From positions 62,001-126,000 of the forward strand of contig NZ_JBHZGL010000005.1 of NCBI RefSeq assembly GCF_051900415.1: a DNA stretch of 64,000 nucleotides. Reading direction: 5' to 3'. This DNA comes from Frateuria_A sp051900415 (lineage in GTDB: Bacteria; Pseudomonadota; Gammaproteobacteria; Xanthomonadales; Rhodanobacteraceae). The position numbers were made by a program, and so were the translations under genes. Each line of letters opens with the position of its first letter. The stretch's first letter is position 1. The notes under the pieces are model-generated. The model was not told the origin of the DNA. It searched no databases and saw only the letters and a list, made by a program, of their open reading frames with translations. Below, one piece after another: positions 1 to 8,215 of this stretch.

Positions 1-1533
1 GTGGAACATCGTGATCACGTCATCGAACGACAGCAGTGCCGGCTGGCCCGGCGCCGGCTTGGTGAAGTTGGCGACGTTGTAGACCACCGGCTTGGTGCCC
101 AGCAGGGTCGACTCCTCCACCAGGTTGCTCATCCAGGCGCCGCCGCCCTTGTTGTCGCGCTTGAAGTAATCGCAATAGAACAGCGCCATCGAAGTGCCGT
201 CCTTGTCGAACACCTCGAACACGCGCACGTCCGGCTGCCACACCGGGATGTCGTGGCGCTCCTTGAAGGTCAGGCCGTAGAGCTGGTTGGCGGCGTAGAA
301 CACGCCGTTCTGCAGCACGTTGTCCAGTTCGAAGTACGGCTTGATCTGGTTCTCGTCCAGGTCGTACTTGGCCTTGCGCACCTGTTCGGCGTAGTGCTGC
401 CAGTCCCATGCGTCGAGCTTGAATCCGGCGTGCTGGCTGTCGATCACGGCCTGGATGTCCTTGGCCTCGCGCTCGGCGCGGCCGGTGGCCGCCGGCACCA
501 GGTTGTGCATGAAGTCCAGCGCGCGCTGGGGCGTCTTGGCCATCTGGTCTTCGAGCTTCCAGGCGGCGAAGGTCGGATAGCCAAGCAGCTTGGCCTGGCT
601 TGCGCGGATCTGCGCGATGCGCTCGATGGTGGCGCGGGTGTCGTTGTCGCCGCCGTGCTCGGCGCGGTCCCAGGAAGCCTTGAACAGCGCCTCGCGGGTG
701 GCGCGATCGTCCAGGTCCTTCAACGCCGGCTGCTGGGTGGTGTTCTGCAGCGTGAGCGTCCACTTGCCGTCGAGGTCGCGGCTCTTGGCCGCCTGCGCGG
801 CGGCGGCCAGGTCGCCCTCGGACAGGCCCTTGAGCTTGGCCGCGTCATCGACGGTCAACGCACCGGCCTTGGTGGCGGCCAGCAGCTTGTTGGTGAACTG
901 CGTGCTGAGGGTGGACTCTTCCTTGTTGAGCTCCTTCAGCTTGGCCTTGTCGGCGGCCGAGAGCTTGGCGCCGTTGTGCACGAAGTCCTTGTAGGTGACT
1001 TCGACCAGGCGCAGGGATTCCGGATCGAGGTTCAGCTTGTCGCGCTGGTTGTAGATCGTCTCCACGCGCTGGAACAGCTTGTCGTTGAGGTAGATCGCGT
1101 CCTGGTGCGCGGCAAGCTTGGGCGCTTCCTCCTCCTGCACCTTCTGCAGCGCGTCGGAGGTGTTGGCGCCGGTGACCGTGTCGAAGGCGGTCATCGCGCG
1201 CTTGAGCAGCGCACCGGACTTCTCCATCGGGATGAAGGTGTTATCGAAGGTCGGCGGCTCGGGGTTGTTGGCGATCTTCTCGATCTCGGCCAGGTGCTGG
1301 CGCATGCCTTCTTCGATCGCCGGCTGGTAGTCGCTTTCCTGGATCTTGTCGAACGGCGGCGCCTGGAACGGCAGCGTGCTGGCGGCGAAGAACGGGTTGG
1401 CCTGCGCCGTGCTGGCGCTGGCCGCCGGCGCGCTCGCGGTGGGCGCGGGCGTGGCTTGGTTGTCGTTGGACGATTGCGAGCAGGCGGCCATGGCGATCGA
1501 AGTGGCGATCACGAGCAGGCGAAGACGAGGCAT
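1..1533 (-). CDS. dcp: Peptidyl-dipeptidase Dcp (M3 metallopeptidase), 3' end outside window
   Basis: Zinc oligopeptidase of family M3 that removes C-terminal dipeptides from short peptides, probably in the periplasm. 511 residues are present. The gene runs off the left edge at the sequence ...DVITMFH, exactly where the family has its HEFGH zinc motif, so the catalytic core lies outside and roughly 200 residues are missing. The N-terminus (MPRLRLLVIATSIAMAAC) is a lipoprotein signal with Cys19 or so as lipid anchor, followed by an Ala/Ser/Thr/Pro-rich linker. Typical Dcp segments are visible, such as FVHNGAKLS and LGYPTFAAWKLEDQMAKTP. The start ATG at 1533 is the only one giving a signal peptide. 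A plausible promoter lies about 55 bp upstream. Family assignment is firm; the choice of Dcp over another M3 subfamily is very likely. Confidence 0.93.
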   Translation of the reverse strand, partial: MPRLRLLVIATSIAMAACSQSSNDNQATPAPTASAPAASASTAQANPFFAASTLPFQAPPFDKIQESDYQPAIEEGMRQHLAEIEKIANNPEPPTFDNTFIPMEKSGALLKRAMTAFDTVTGANTSDALQKVQEEEAPKLAAHQDAIYLNDKLFQRVETIYNQRDKLNLDPESLRLVEVTYKDFVHNGAKLSAADKAKLKELNKEESTLSTQFTNKLLAATKAGALTVDDAAKLKGLSEGDLAAAAQAAKSRDLDGKWTLTLQNTTQQPALKDLDDRATREALFKASWDRAEHGGDNDTRATIERIAQIRASQAKLLGYPTFAAWKLEDQMAKTPQRALDFMHNLVPAATGRAEREAKDIQAVIDSQHAGFKLDAWDWQHYAEQVRKAKYDLDENQIKPYFELDNVLQNGVFYAANQLYGLTFKERHDIPVWQPDVRVFEVFDKDGTSMALFYCDYFKRDNKGGGAWMSNLVEESTLLGTKPVVYNVANFTKPAPGQPALLSFDDVITMFH

Positions 1534-1588
1534 CGGTATTCCCCAGAAGTGGCGTCCGCGGCGCGGAACGGGTGAGTCAAAGCGTTCG

Positions 1589-1618
1589 ACTCTAACCACA
1601 CTGGGGCGCGACTTCCAA
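1589..1618 (-). promoter_or_regulatory. Candidate sigma-70 promoter of dcp
   Basis: On the minus strand a -35-like TTGGAA (1618-1613) and a -10-like TAGAGT (1594-1589) are separated by 18 bp and lie 56 bp upstream of the dcp start. Each box matches consensus at 4 of 6 bases. This is only a plausible match in GC-rich DNA. Confidence 0.35.
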
Positions 1619-1650
1619 GGGCCGGAAGTGCCTCGCCGTCGCCTGGGCGC

Positions 1651-2001
1651 TCAGGCGGCACGCATGTCGCGCAGCTGCCAGTTCGAACCGATCAGCCAGT
1701 TGAGCCGCGCCCGCACCACGCGCATCGGCAGATCGGTCACCAGGTCGACGTCCACGTGCAGGTCGGCGACCTTGGCACTGGCGGTGGCCTGCGGGTCGGT
1801 CGCGGCCAGGCTCATGTCGACCTCATCGGGGTCCGGCTGCATGGCGCGCCAGCGCTCGAACAGGCCGGTACCTCGCAGCGATTCCTGCAGCGCGGCGGCC
1901 AGGTCGTCCGGACTGGAGCCCTGCCAGGCCAGCGCCGGGTCCGCGCCGCGGGCGTGGCGGATGTCGTCGACCGAAAGGTAATAGTGATTGCGGTTGCTCA
2001 T
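1651..2001 (-). CDS. Hypothetical protein, 116 aa
   Basis: I do not recognise a named family. The product is soluble, acidic in the middle, and lacks signal peptide or membrane segments. It starts MSNRNHYYLSVDDIRHARG; the centre is a run of Asp/Val-rich strands (ADLHVDVDLVTDLPMRVVRARLNWLIG). ATG 2001 is preferred over GTG 2007 because AGGAG sits 5 nt before the ATG and would be too close to the GTG. It is read in the same direction as dcp, about 115 bp upstream of it, but has its own start region. Codon and base use look like the neighbours, so it is probably a real lineage-specific gene. Confidence 0.7.
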   Translation of the reverse strand: MSNRNHYYLSVDDIRHARGADPALAWQGSSPDDLAAALQESLRGTGLFERWRAMQPDPDEVDMSLAATDPQATASAKVADLHVDVDLVTDLPMRVVRARLNWLIGSNWQLRDMRAA

Positions 2002-2075
2002 GCGCACTCCTGCGTTTGGGCTCGGATGAATCGAAGCATGCGTGGCGTGAAGCGGTCGCCACGCGGACGCCCTTT

Positions 2076-2158
2076 GTAGGAGCGCACCTGTGCGCGACCG
2101 CCATGCTGCGCCTCGCGGGACAGCCGGACATGGCGGTCGCGCACAGGTGCGCTCCTAC
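2076..2158. repeat. REP-like palindrome, copy 1
   Basis: Two inverted 30-bp arms starting GTAGGAGCGCACCTGTGCGC and ending at the mirror sequence are separated by 23 bp. The same arms recur at 3719-3778 and 30151-30210. Here the element abuts bioD so closely that the bioD stop codon (TAG, 2157-2155) lies inside the right arm. Confidence 0.9.
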
Positions 2159-2865
2159 AGGGCCACGGTTCGGTGTTCGAACAACGGCGCAAGTTCCAGC
2201 CGCCCCGCGGCCTGGACGGGGTCCAGGCCATAGGGCAGCACGCCCAGGCAGGGCGCGGGCAGCATCTCGCGCAGGGTTTCCAGGTTGTCCTCGACCGCCG
2301 CCATGGCCGGATCAATGCGATTGCCGATCCAGCCGGCCAGGCGGCAGCCATCGTCGAGGATCGCCCGCGCGCTCAGCAGCGCATGGTTGAGGCAACCCAG
2401 CCGCAGGCCGATCACCAGCACCACCGGCAGGTCCCACTGTCGGGGGATGGCCGAGGCCAGCAAACCAGGCGCGAGCGGCACCATCCATCCGCCCACGCCT
2501 TCGACCACCACCATGTCGTGCGCGGCGCGCAGCAGGCCGAAGGCGGCGTGCAACGGCCCCATCGACACCGTCGTTCGTTCCAGGCGCGCGGCCAGGTGCG
2601 GCGAGAGCGGCTCACGCAGTGCGACAGGGTTGATCGCGTCGTAGTCGAGCGGACGGCTAGCGGCCGCCTGCAGCGCCAGCGCATCCTCGTTGCGCCGCCC
2701 GTCGGGCGTCTCCAGGCAGCCGCTGGCGACCGGCTTCATGCCGCACGTCGCCAGCCCCCGCGCGCGCAGCGCGTGGATCAGCGTGCAGGCGGCGTGGGTC
2801 TTGCCGATGCCGGTGTCGGTGCCGGCGACGAACAGCGCGCCGCCTGCGTTCGATAGGTTCTGCAT
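2155..2865 (-). CDS. bioD: Dethiobiotin synthetase BioD
   Basis: ATP-dependent dethiobiotin synthetase closes the ureido ring from 7,8-diaminopelargonate and CO2 in the penultimate step of biotin synthesis in the cytoplasm. The 236-aa product has the P-loop GTDTGIGKT at residues 15-23, the KPVASG substrate segment and the VVVEGVGGWMVPL motif typical of BioD. ATG 2865 is preceded by AGGA five bases upstream; the longer reading begins in non-conserved sequence. No other bio gene lies in the window, so the rest of the pathway is elsewhere. The last codons overlap a REP-like palindrome. Confidence 0.96.
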   Translation of the reverse strand: MQNLSNAGGALFVAGTDTGIGKTHAACTLIHALRARGLATCGMKPVASGCLETPDGRRNEDALALQAAASRPLDYDAINPVALREPLSPHLAARLERTTVSMGPLHAAFGLLRAAHDMVVVEGVGGWMVPLAPGLLASAIPRQWDLPVVLVIGLRLGCLNHALLSARAILDDGCRLAGWIGNRIDPAMAAVEDNLETLREMLPAPCLGVLPYGLDPVQAAGRLELAPLFEHRTVAL

Positions 2866-2937
2866 TGCGGTCCTGGAACATCGTGGCGAACCGGACATGT
2901 TCCGCGCCGCGGCGGCCACGGGCAAGCAAGGCGGGTT

Positions 2938-3153
2938 TCAGGCCAGCCCGTGGCGACGGCCAAAGCGCGTGGTGAGCGGGCCGATCAGGTACATCAGCAC
3001 GTACAGGCAGCCGGGCAGCGACCACAGCACCGGCGGCGCGGACAGCGGCAGCAGCAGCGCCGCCAGCGCCGAGGCCGGGCCCAGCACGGCGGGAACGACG
3101 AACATGTCCAGCCGCCCTGCCTCGATGCCCTCGCGCTGTTCGGTCGGGCTCAT
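2938..3153 (-). CDS. Small two-TM membrane protein, 71 aa
   Basis: Unrecognised small inner-membrane protein. A short polar N-terminus (MSPTEQREGIEAGRLD) is followed by two hydrophobic stretches around residues 17-36 and 42-60 and a basic tail (TTRFGRRHGLA). It is transcribed with bioD (72 bp upstream of it) and divergently from the methionine-sulfoxide reductase at 3214, with only 60 bp between starts. ATG 3153 follows a G-rich GGTGGGGG tract that may act as ribosome binding site. No function can be given. Confidence 0.65.
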   Translation of the reverse strand: MSPTEQREGIEAGRLDMFVVPAVLGPASALAALLLPLSAPPVLWSLPGCLYVLMYLIGPLTTRFGRRHGLA

Positions 3154-3213
3154 CGCACGGCCCCCACCGGATGTCGGGCGCATAATACGGGCTTTGCCGA
3201 CGGAAACGCGCCG

Positions 3214-3702
3214 ATGTTCCACCTCGCCGAAACCACCTACGCCAGCAAGCGCGAACACTACGCAGACCTGGCCAGCCAGGCGCGCGGCCTGCTCGCCGAC
3301 GAGCGCGACCTGATCGCCAACGCGGCCAACTTCAGCGCGCTGGTGTTCAACAGCCTGCCCGACCTCAACTGGTCCGGTTTCTACCTGTTCGACGGCACCG
3401 AGCTGGTGGTCGGCCCGTTCCAGGGCAAGCCGGCCTGCGTGCGCATCGCGCTGGACCGCGGTGTGTGCGGCGCCGCCGCACGCACGCGCGAAATCCAGCT
3501 GGTGCACGACGTCAACGCGTTCGAAGGCCACATCGCCTGCGATGCGGCCTCGCAGTCGGAAATCGTGGTGCCGCTGGTCAAGCCGGACGGCTCGCTGCTG
3601 GGCGTGTGGGATGTCGACAGCCCCCTCGTGGGTCGTTTCGACGAGGACGACCGCGAAGGCATGGCGGCGCTGTGCGCAGTGTTCATGGAATCGCTGGGCT
3701 GA
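3214..3702 (+). CDS. msrC: Free methionine-(R)-sulfoxide reductase (GAF domain)
   Basis: Reduces free L-methionine-(R)-sulfoxide, protecting the methionine pool against oxidation; cytosolic. The 162-aa protein is one GAF domain, the full length of the family. Three cysteines at 75, 85 and 109 have exactly the spacing (10 and 24) of Cys84, Cys94 and Cys118 in E. coli YebR/fRMsr, in the signatures LDRGVCG and GHIACDAASQSEIVVPL. Start ATG 3214 gives MFHLAET, standard for the family. The gene ends 16 bp before a palindrome that separates it from convergent engB. Confidence 0.94.
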   Translation: MFHLAETTYASKREHYADLASQARGLLADERDLIANAANFSALVFNSLPDLNWSGFYLFDGTELVVGPFQGKPACVRIALDRGVCGAAARTREIQLVHDVNAFEGHIACDAASQSEIVVPLVKPDGSLLGVWDVDSPLVGRFDEDDREGMAALCAVFMESLG

Positions 3703-3718
3703 TTGACCATTGCCTCCC

Positions 3719-3778
3719 GTAGGAGCGCACCTGTGCGCGACCGGGATGCATGGCGGTCGCGCACAGGTGCGCTCCTAC
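3719..3778. repeat. REP-like palindrome, copy 2
   Basis: Near-perfect palindrome with arms GTAGGAGCGCACCTGTGCGC and its complement, only a few bases apart at the centre. It lies between the convergent ends of msrC and engB and could act as a bidirectional terminator or mRNA 3'-end stabiliser, though there is no U-run. Confidence 0.9.
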
Positions 3779-3789
3779 AGGAGGACGCA

Positions 3790-4422
3790 TTAGCCGCGCG
3801 GCGTGCGCAGTAGCGCCAGCACCGCCTCGCGCGCCGGTTCCACGCCGGTACCGTCGGCCGAGGAGAACACCTGCGCGCTGGCCTGTACCCCGTCGCCGAA
3901 ACCCTTGCGCACCGCCGCCAACGCCTGCATGGCCTGGTTGCGCGAGAGCTTGTCCGCCTTGGTCAGCAGCAGATGGCAGGGCAGGTTCGTCTCGAAGCAG
4001 AACTGCAGCATCATCCGGTCGAATTCCTTCAGCGGATGGCGGATGTCGGCGATCAGCACCACGCCGCGCAGGCTGCGGCGGCGGTGCAGGTAGGCGTCGA
4101 TCTCCTGCTTCCAGTGCGCGCGCAGCTCCTCCGGCACCTTGGCGTAGCCGTAGCCGGGCAGGTCGATCAGGCGCGCTTCCAGCGGCGTCTCGCCTCCGTC
4201 CTGTGCAAGCGGCGGCAGCGAGAACGCGACCATCTGCTGCGTGCGTCCGGGCGTCTTGGAGGTGCGCGCCAGGCCCTTGTGCCCGGTCAACGCGTTGAGC
4301 GCGCTGGACTTGCCGGCATTGGAGCGCCCGGCGAAGGCCACTTCGGCGCCCTCGTCGGCGGGCAATTGGCTGATGCGGTGGGCGGCCAGCACGAACTGCG
4401 CGCCGTTGAGCGGATTGGGCAT
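3790..4422 (-). CDS. engB: Ribosome-biogenesis GTPase EngB (YihA/YsxC)
   Basis: Essential TRAFAC-class GTPase that assists assembly of the 50S ribosomal subunit. The 210-aa protein shows all G motifs: G1 GRSNAGKSS (32-40), G2 threonines in SKTPGRTQ, G3 DLPG (87-90), G4 TKAD (154-157) and the G5 SSA near the end. Length is typical. ATG 4422 gives the usual short N-terminus (MPNPL); no strong Shine-Dalgarno is visible. Divergent with cytochrome c4 at 4539, a linkage that I recall from other Xanthomonadales. Confidence 0.96.
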   Translation of the reverse strand: MPNPLNGAQFVLAAHRISQLPADEGAEVAFAGRSNAGKSSALNALTGHKGLARTSKTPGRTQQMVAFSLPPLAQDGGETPLEARLIDLPGYGYAKVPEELRAHWKQEIDAYLHRRRSLRGVVLIADIRHPLKEFDRMMLQFCFETNLPCHLLLTKADKLSRNQAMQALAAVRKGFGDGVQASAQVFSSADGTGVEPAREAVLALLRTPRG

Positions 4423-4538
4423 GGGAACGGTTTGACCGGAATGCGGTGGCGCGGGGATAATTCGGCGGTTTCTGCCTGCCGCAGGCCATGTTGGCAGCGG
4501 TCCACGGCGGATTGAGCCGTCTTTCGGGAGACAAGTGT

Positions 4539-5411
4539 ATGAGTTTTCGGTCCGCCGGTTTCCGGCCCGCTGCCCTCGGCGGCATGATCGCCCTGGTGTT
4601 CGCGCTGTCTGCCAGCGTGGTCGTGGCGCAGGACGCCAAGCCCGCGGAAGCTGCGCCGGCCAGTGCCACCACTGCCGCGCAGAAGAGCTCGGCCGGTGCG
4701 CCCGGCGTCGACGCGCTGCCCTCGGCACCCGCCGACAGCGGCAAGCAGGCGAGCGCCGCGCCATCGGCCGCCGCCTCCGCCGCCCAGCCGGCCGCGCCGG
4801 CCGAAGTCGCCGCCGTGGCCAAGCCCGGTGATGCGGCTGCCGGTCAGGGCAAGGCTGCCGCCTGCGGCGCCTGCCATGGCATGGACGGCAACTCCACCGA
4901 CGCGCAGTACCCGAAGCTCGCCGGCCAGCACGAGTCCTACATCGTCCGCCAGCTGACCCACTTCAAGGCGGGTCAGCGCCAGAACCCGATCATGATGGGC
5001 ATGGCCGCGCCGCTGTCCGAGCAGGACATGCACGACCTGGGCGCCTACTTCGCCACCAAGCAGTCGCTGCCGGGCGTGGCCGACGCCGCGCTGGTGCAGC
5101 AGGGCGAGACGCTGTTCCGCCAGGGCGACGTCGAGCGCGGCATCCCCGCCTGCATGGCGTGCCACAGCATCGACGGCCGCGGCAACCCGGGTGCGGCCTA
5201 TCCGCAGCTGACCAGCCAGCACGCGCAGTACGTCGAGAAGACCCTCAAGTCCTGGCGCGACGGCACCACCTGGGGCGACGACGCGCAGGCCAAGATCATG
5301 CCGGCGATCGCCAAGAAGCTTGACGACAAGGACATCGCGGCCCTGTCCAGCTACGTCGAAGGCCTGCATGTGAACGACGCGGCGGGCCCCAACAAGCCGG
5401 CCACGCCCTGA
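4539..5411 (+). CDS. Diheme cytochrome c4 with long Ala/Pro linker
   Basis: Periplasmic electron carrier with two class I cytochrome c domains, usually donating electrons to terminal oxidases. Signal peptide residues 1-30 (ending VVVAQDA), then about 65 residues rich in Ala, Pro and Ser, then haem motifs CGACH (109-113) and CMACH (205-209). Distal Met ligand candidates lie in NPIMMGMA and AKIMPAIA. The linker is longer than in classical c4 and may be a flexible tether. GGGAG lies eight bases before ATG 4539. A strong terminator follows the stop. Downstream are two dsbA genes, so the region deals with envelope redox. Confidence 0.93.
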   Translation: MSFRSAGFRPAALGGMIALVFALSASVVVAQDAKPAEAAPASATTAAQKSSAGAPGVDALPSAPADSGKQASAAPSAAASAAQPAAPAEVAAVAKPGDAAAGQGKAAACGACHGMDGNSTDAQYPKLAGQHESYIVRQLTHFKAGQRQNPIMMGMAAPLSEQDMHDLGAYFATKQSLPGVADAALVQQGETLFRQGDVERGIPACMACHSIDGRGNPGAAYPQLTSQHAQYVEKTLKSWRDGTTWGDDAQAKIMPAIAKKLDDKDIAALSSYVEGLHVNDAAGPNKPATP

Positions 5412-5419
5412 TCGATCCC

Positions 5420-5450
5420 ACACGCCGGCCTCCGCCGGCGTGTCCGTTTT
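5420..5450 (+). terminator. Rho-independent terminator after cytochrome c4
   Basis: A perfect 10-bp stem ACACGCCGGC/GCCGGCGTGT with loop CTCC is followed by CCGTTTT. It begins 8 bp after the cytochrome stop and separates it from dsbA at 5497. Confidence 0.85.
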
Positions 5451-5496
5451 CAGCCCCGGGATGCCGCCGGCATCCCGACCAAGCTCCGAGGTCCCC

Positions 5497-6369
5497 ATGC
5501 TCAAGCGCCTGCCGATCCTGTGTGCCGCCCTGCTCGCCCTCGCCGCCTGCAGCCATGACAGCGACACCGGCAGCGCGCCCGCATCGCCGACCCCGAGCAG
5601 CACCACGGCCGCCGCGCCCGCGGCCAACACCGCGCCGGCCGCGAGCAGCGCCCCGGCTCCCGCCGCCAGCGCACCGGCAAACGTCGCCACCGCCGCCGCC
5701 TCGGGCACGCCCACGCCCACCGCTCCGCCGGCCGCGCCGTTCGTCGACAACGGCAAGTGGGTCGAGGGCAAGAACTACTTCCGCATCGAGCCGGCCCAGC
5801 CCAAGGCCACCTCCACCGACAAAATCGAGGTGACCGAGGTGTTCTCCTACGGCTGCCCGGCCTGCAACCAGTTCCACCCGGTGGTCAGCCAGCTCGCCGC
5901 GAGCCTGCCTTCCGACGCCGTGATGGCCTATCTCCCGGCCTCGTTCATCCCGCAGGAAAACTGGCCGATGCTGCAGCGCGCCTACTTCACCGCCAAGGCG
6001 CTGGGCGTAGCCGACAAGTGCAACGACGCCATGTACGACGCGGTGTGGAAGAGCGGCGAGCTGTCGGCCATGAACCAGGCGGGCAACGGCCTGAAGCCGC
6101 ATGACGCGCTGCCGACCATCGCCGACGCCGCCAAGGTCTACGCAAAGTGCGGCGCCGATCCGAAGGAATTCGTGGCGGTCGCCAACTCCTTCAGCATCAA
6201 CACGCAGATGAAGCGCGCCGACGACCTGATCAAGGCCTACGGCGTCACCGGCACGCCGACGCTGATCGTCAACGGCAAGTACCGCTTCGACGTCGGCGAC
6301 GCCGGCGGCTACCCGCAGACTATCGAGCTGGCCAACTGGCTGGTGTCGAAGGAAGCGGCCGGGAAGTAA
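5497..6369 (+). CDS. dsbA: Thiol:disulfide interchange protein DsbA, lipoprotein form with CPAC motif
   Basis: Introduces disulfide bonds into exported proteins. The 290-aa product has a lipoprotein signal (LALAAC, Cys18), a Ser/Ala/Pro-rich linker to about residue 80, and a DsbA-type thioredoxin fold with active site C120-P-A-C123 in FSYGCPACNQFHP; the cis-proline loop is GTPTLIVNGKYR. CPAC differs from the E. coli CPHC and implies a different redox potential. ATG 5497 follows GAGG; the longer in-frame reading overlaps the upstream terminator. A second dsbA follows at 6584, and both probably work with a DsbB elsewhere. Confidence 0.93.
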   Translation: MLKRLPILCAALLALAACSHDSDTGSAPASPTPSSTTAAAPAANTAPAASSAPAPAASAPANVATAAASGTPTPTAPPAAPFVDNGKWVEGKNYFRIEPAQPKATSTDKIEVTEVFSYGCPACNQFHPVVSQLAASLPSDAVMAYLPASFIPQENWPMLQRAYFTAKALGVADKCNDAMYDAVWKSGELSAMNQAGNGLKPHDALPTIADAAKVYAKCGADPKEFVAVANSFSINTQMKRADDLIKAYGVTGTPTLIVNGKYRFDVGDAGGYPQTIELANWLVSKEAAGK

Positions 6370-6583
6370 TTTCCGTCACGGCAGGACCACCGCAGCGCAC
6401 GTCCGGGCGATGTCTTTCGCCCGCAGCGGCCCGGCGCCTGCGGCCGTGAAACTCGCTGCTGCGATCCGCGGTCCAAGGTCGCGTTTCCGCGCACGGGTTC
6501 TTCGCCGGGTCGGCGCAGAGGTGGTTCAATGCGCGGGATCCGCGCGGCACGCGCCGCACGCTATCCATTCCTCGGAGACTTCC

Positions 6584-7234
6584 ATGATCAAGCACTTCGC
6601 CCGCCTGCGTCTGCTGACTCTGCTCGGCGGCCTGCTGCTGGCCAGCGCCTGCACCGCGTCACCCGAGACGCCCGCGCCCTTCACCGAGGGCGACCAGTAC
6701 GTGACGCTGCCCGCACCGCACGAGCGCCTGAGCCCCGCGGGCAAGGTCGAAGTGGTGGAGGTGTTCTCCTACGGCTGCGTGCACTGCGCGCATTTCGCGC
6801 CGACCGCCGAGGAGCTGCGCAAGTCGCTGCCCAAGGGCGTCGAGTTCAAGCTGCTGCCGGCGCCCTTCAACGACGCCTGGATGCCGTTCGCCCGCGCCTA
6901 TTACGCGGCCCGGCAACTGGGCGTGGTCGACCGCACTCACCTGTCCCTGTTCGAGGCCAAGTTCGAGGACCACTACCCAATCAACACGCTCGACGAGCTG
7001 GCCGACTTCTACGCACGCCAGGGCGTGGACCGCGCGAAGTTCCTCCAGATCGCCAACTCCGACGCCGCGACCGCGCAAATGAAGAAGGATTTCGACCTGC
7101 TGCAGAAGTGGCAGATCGACGGCACCCCGACCATCGTGGTGGACGGCAAGTACCGCAGCGCCCACGTGAAGACGCTGGACGAACTGGTCAAGCTCACCCG
7201 CTGGCTGGTCGATCGCGAACTGGCCGGCAACTAA
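6584..7234 (+). CDS. dsbA: Thiol:disulfide interchange protein DsbA paralogue, CVHC motif
   Basis: Second DsbA-like lipoprotein, 216 aa, with lipobox LLASAC (Cys23) and active site C65-V-H-C68 in FSYGCVHCAHFAP; cis-Pro in DGTPTIVVDGKYR. CVHC is the motif of many DsbL/DsbA proteins. It lacks the long linker of the gene before it, so the catalytic domain sits nearer the membrane. CGGAG precedes ATG 6584. The 214-bp gap from the first dsbA leaves room for its own promoter; I see no clear one. Tandem, diverged DsbA genes suggest division of substrates. Confidence 0.93.
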   Translation: MIKHFARLRLLTLLGGLLLASACTASPETPAPFTEGDQYVTLPAPHERLSPAGKVEVVEVFSYGCVHCAHFAPTAEELRKSLPKGVEFKLLPAPFNDAWMPFARAYYAARQLGVVDRTHLSLFEAKFEDHYPINTLDELADFYARQGVDRAKFLQIANSDAATAQMKKDFDLLQKWQIDGTPTIVVDGKYRSAHVKTLDELVKLTRWLVDRELAGN

Positions 7235-7308
7235 CCAGGCGCGCCTCGCGTTCACACAGGGGGGGCGATGCTGCTGCCGTGACCGTTGTCCCTGATCGCT
7301 GGCCAGCG

Positions 7309-7334
7309 GCGAAATCGAACGGCTTCGATTTCGC
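7309..7334. other. Perfect 11-bp hairpin between dsbA and the endonuclease-family gene
   Basis: Arms GCGAAATCGAA and TTCGATTTCGC flank a CGGC loop. There is no U-run on either strand, so it is not a classical terminator. It sits 75 bp after dsbA and 65 bp before the next start and could be a transcript 3'-end or attenuator structure. Confidence 0.75.
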
Positions 7335-7399
7335 TGCGCCACGCCAGGGTGAACGGTGCAAGCAATGACCGCCCACCAAGCCCTTCCCTATTCGCCTCG

Positions 7400-8215
7400 A
7401 TGACCAGCGCCGCCAAAGCCCTCCCCGACAAGGCTCCCGCCGAACGCCGCCTGCGCCTGCTCAGCTGCAACATCCTGGCCGGCGCCAGCGTGCAGCGTTA
7501 CAGCGAATACGTCACCCGCAGCATCAATGCGGTGCTGCCCGGCCGCAGCAAGCTGGACAACCTCGACCGCCTGGCCGAGGTGCTGCCGCAATTCGATGTG
7601 ATCGGCCTGCAGGAGGCCGACGCCGGCAGCCTGCGTTCGGGTTTTCTCAACCAGACCCGCTACCTGGCCGAGGCGTCCGGCCTGCCGTTCTGGAGCCACC
7701 AGCCGAACCGGCCGATGGCGCGCCTGGCGCATTCGGCCAATGGCCTGATCAGCCGGATGGAGCCGCATAGCGTCTACGACTACCCGCTGCCCAGCCGCAT
7801 TCCCGGCCGCGGCGCGCTGCTGGTGCGCTACGGCGCCGAGGCCGAGGCGCTCACCGTGATGATCGCCCATCTTTCGCTGTCGGCGCAGGCGCGCGCGCGC
7901 CAGCTCGCCTTCATCGCCGAGGTCCTCCACGGCTACCCCAACGTGGTGCTGATGGGCGACCTCAATACCGAGGCGCACAGCGCCGAGATGCGCCACCTGT
8001 TCGCGCGCTGCAGCCTGCAGCCGCCCGAGCAGCCCACGCCGACCTTCCCCAGCTGGAAGCCGCGGCGGGCGCTGGATCACATCCTGTTGTCCGAGTCGCT
8101 CACGCTCGAACGCGTCTGGGCCCTGCCGCAGGCGTTTTCCGACCACCTGCCGCTGGCGGCGGAGATCCGCCTGGCCGCCCCACTGGCGCCACGCGCCCAC
8201 CGGTTGCGCCGATGA
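7400..8215 (+). CDS. Endonuclease/exonuclease/phosphatase family protein
   Basis: Member of the EEP (DNase I-like) fold, Mg-dependent phosphodiesterases whose substrates range from DNA to phospholipids; the substrate here cannot be told. Motifs in order: SCNILAG near the N-terminus, GLQEAD (metal-binding Glu), MIAHLSLS, GDLNTEAHS (catalytic Asp/Asn) and the C-terminal FSDHLPLAAEI (Asp-His). 271 aa, no signal peptide from ATG 7400; the frame is open further upstream but that stretch is the intergenic hairpin region. Stop overlaps the next start (ATGA, 8212), so the two are co-translated. Confidence 0.9.
   Translation: MTSAAKALPDKAPAERRLRLLSCNILAGASVQRYSEYVTRSINAVLPGRSKLDNLDRLAEVLPQFDVIGLQEADAGSLRSGFLNQTRYLAEASGLPFWSHQPNRPMARLAHSANGLISRMEPHSVYDYPLPSRIPGRGALLVRYGAEAEALTVMIAHLSLSAQARARQLAFIAEVLHGYPNVVLMGDLNTEAHSAEMRHLFARCSLQPPEQPTPTFPSWKPRRALDHILLSESLTLERVWALPQAFSDHLPLAAEIRLAAPLAPRAHRLRR

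Noticed and set aside
1..1575. 524-aa open frame on the plus strand over dcp
   Set aside because: Low-complexity, Arg/Val/Leu/Gly-rich translation with no family match; the opposite strand encodes a clear Dcp with lipoprotein signal. High G+C keeps antisense frames open.
2657..3025. Alternative long start for bioD and a separate 122-aa frame upstream
   Set aside because: Sequence before MQNLSNAGG is not conserved and the ATG at 2865 has a good ribosome site.
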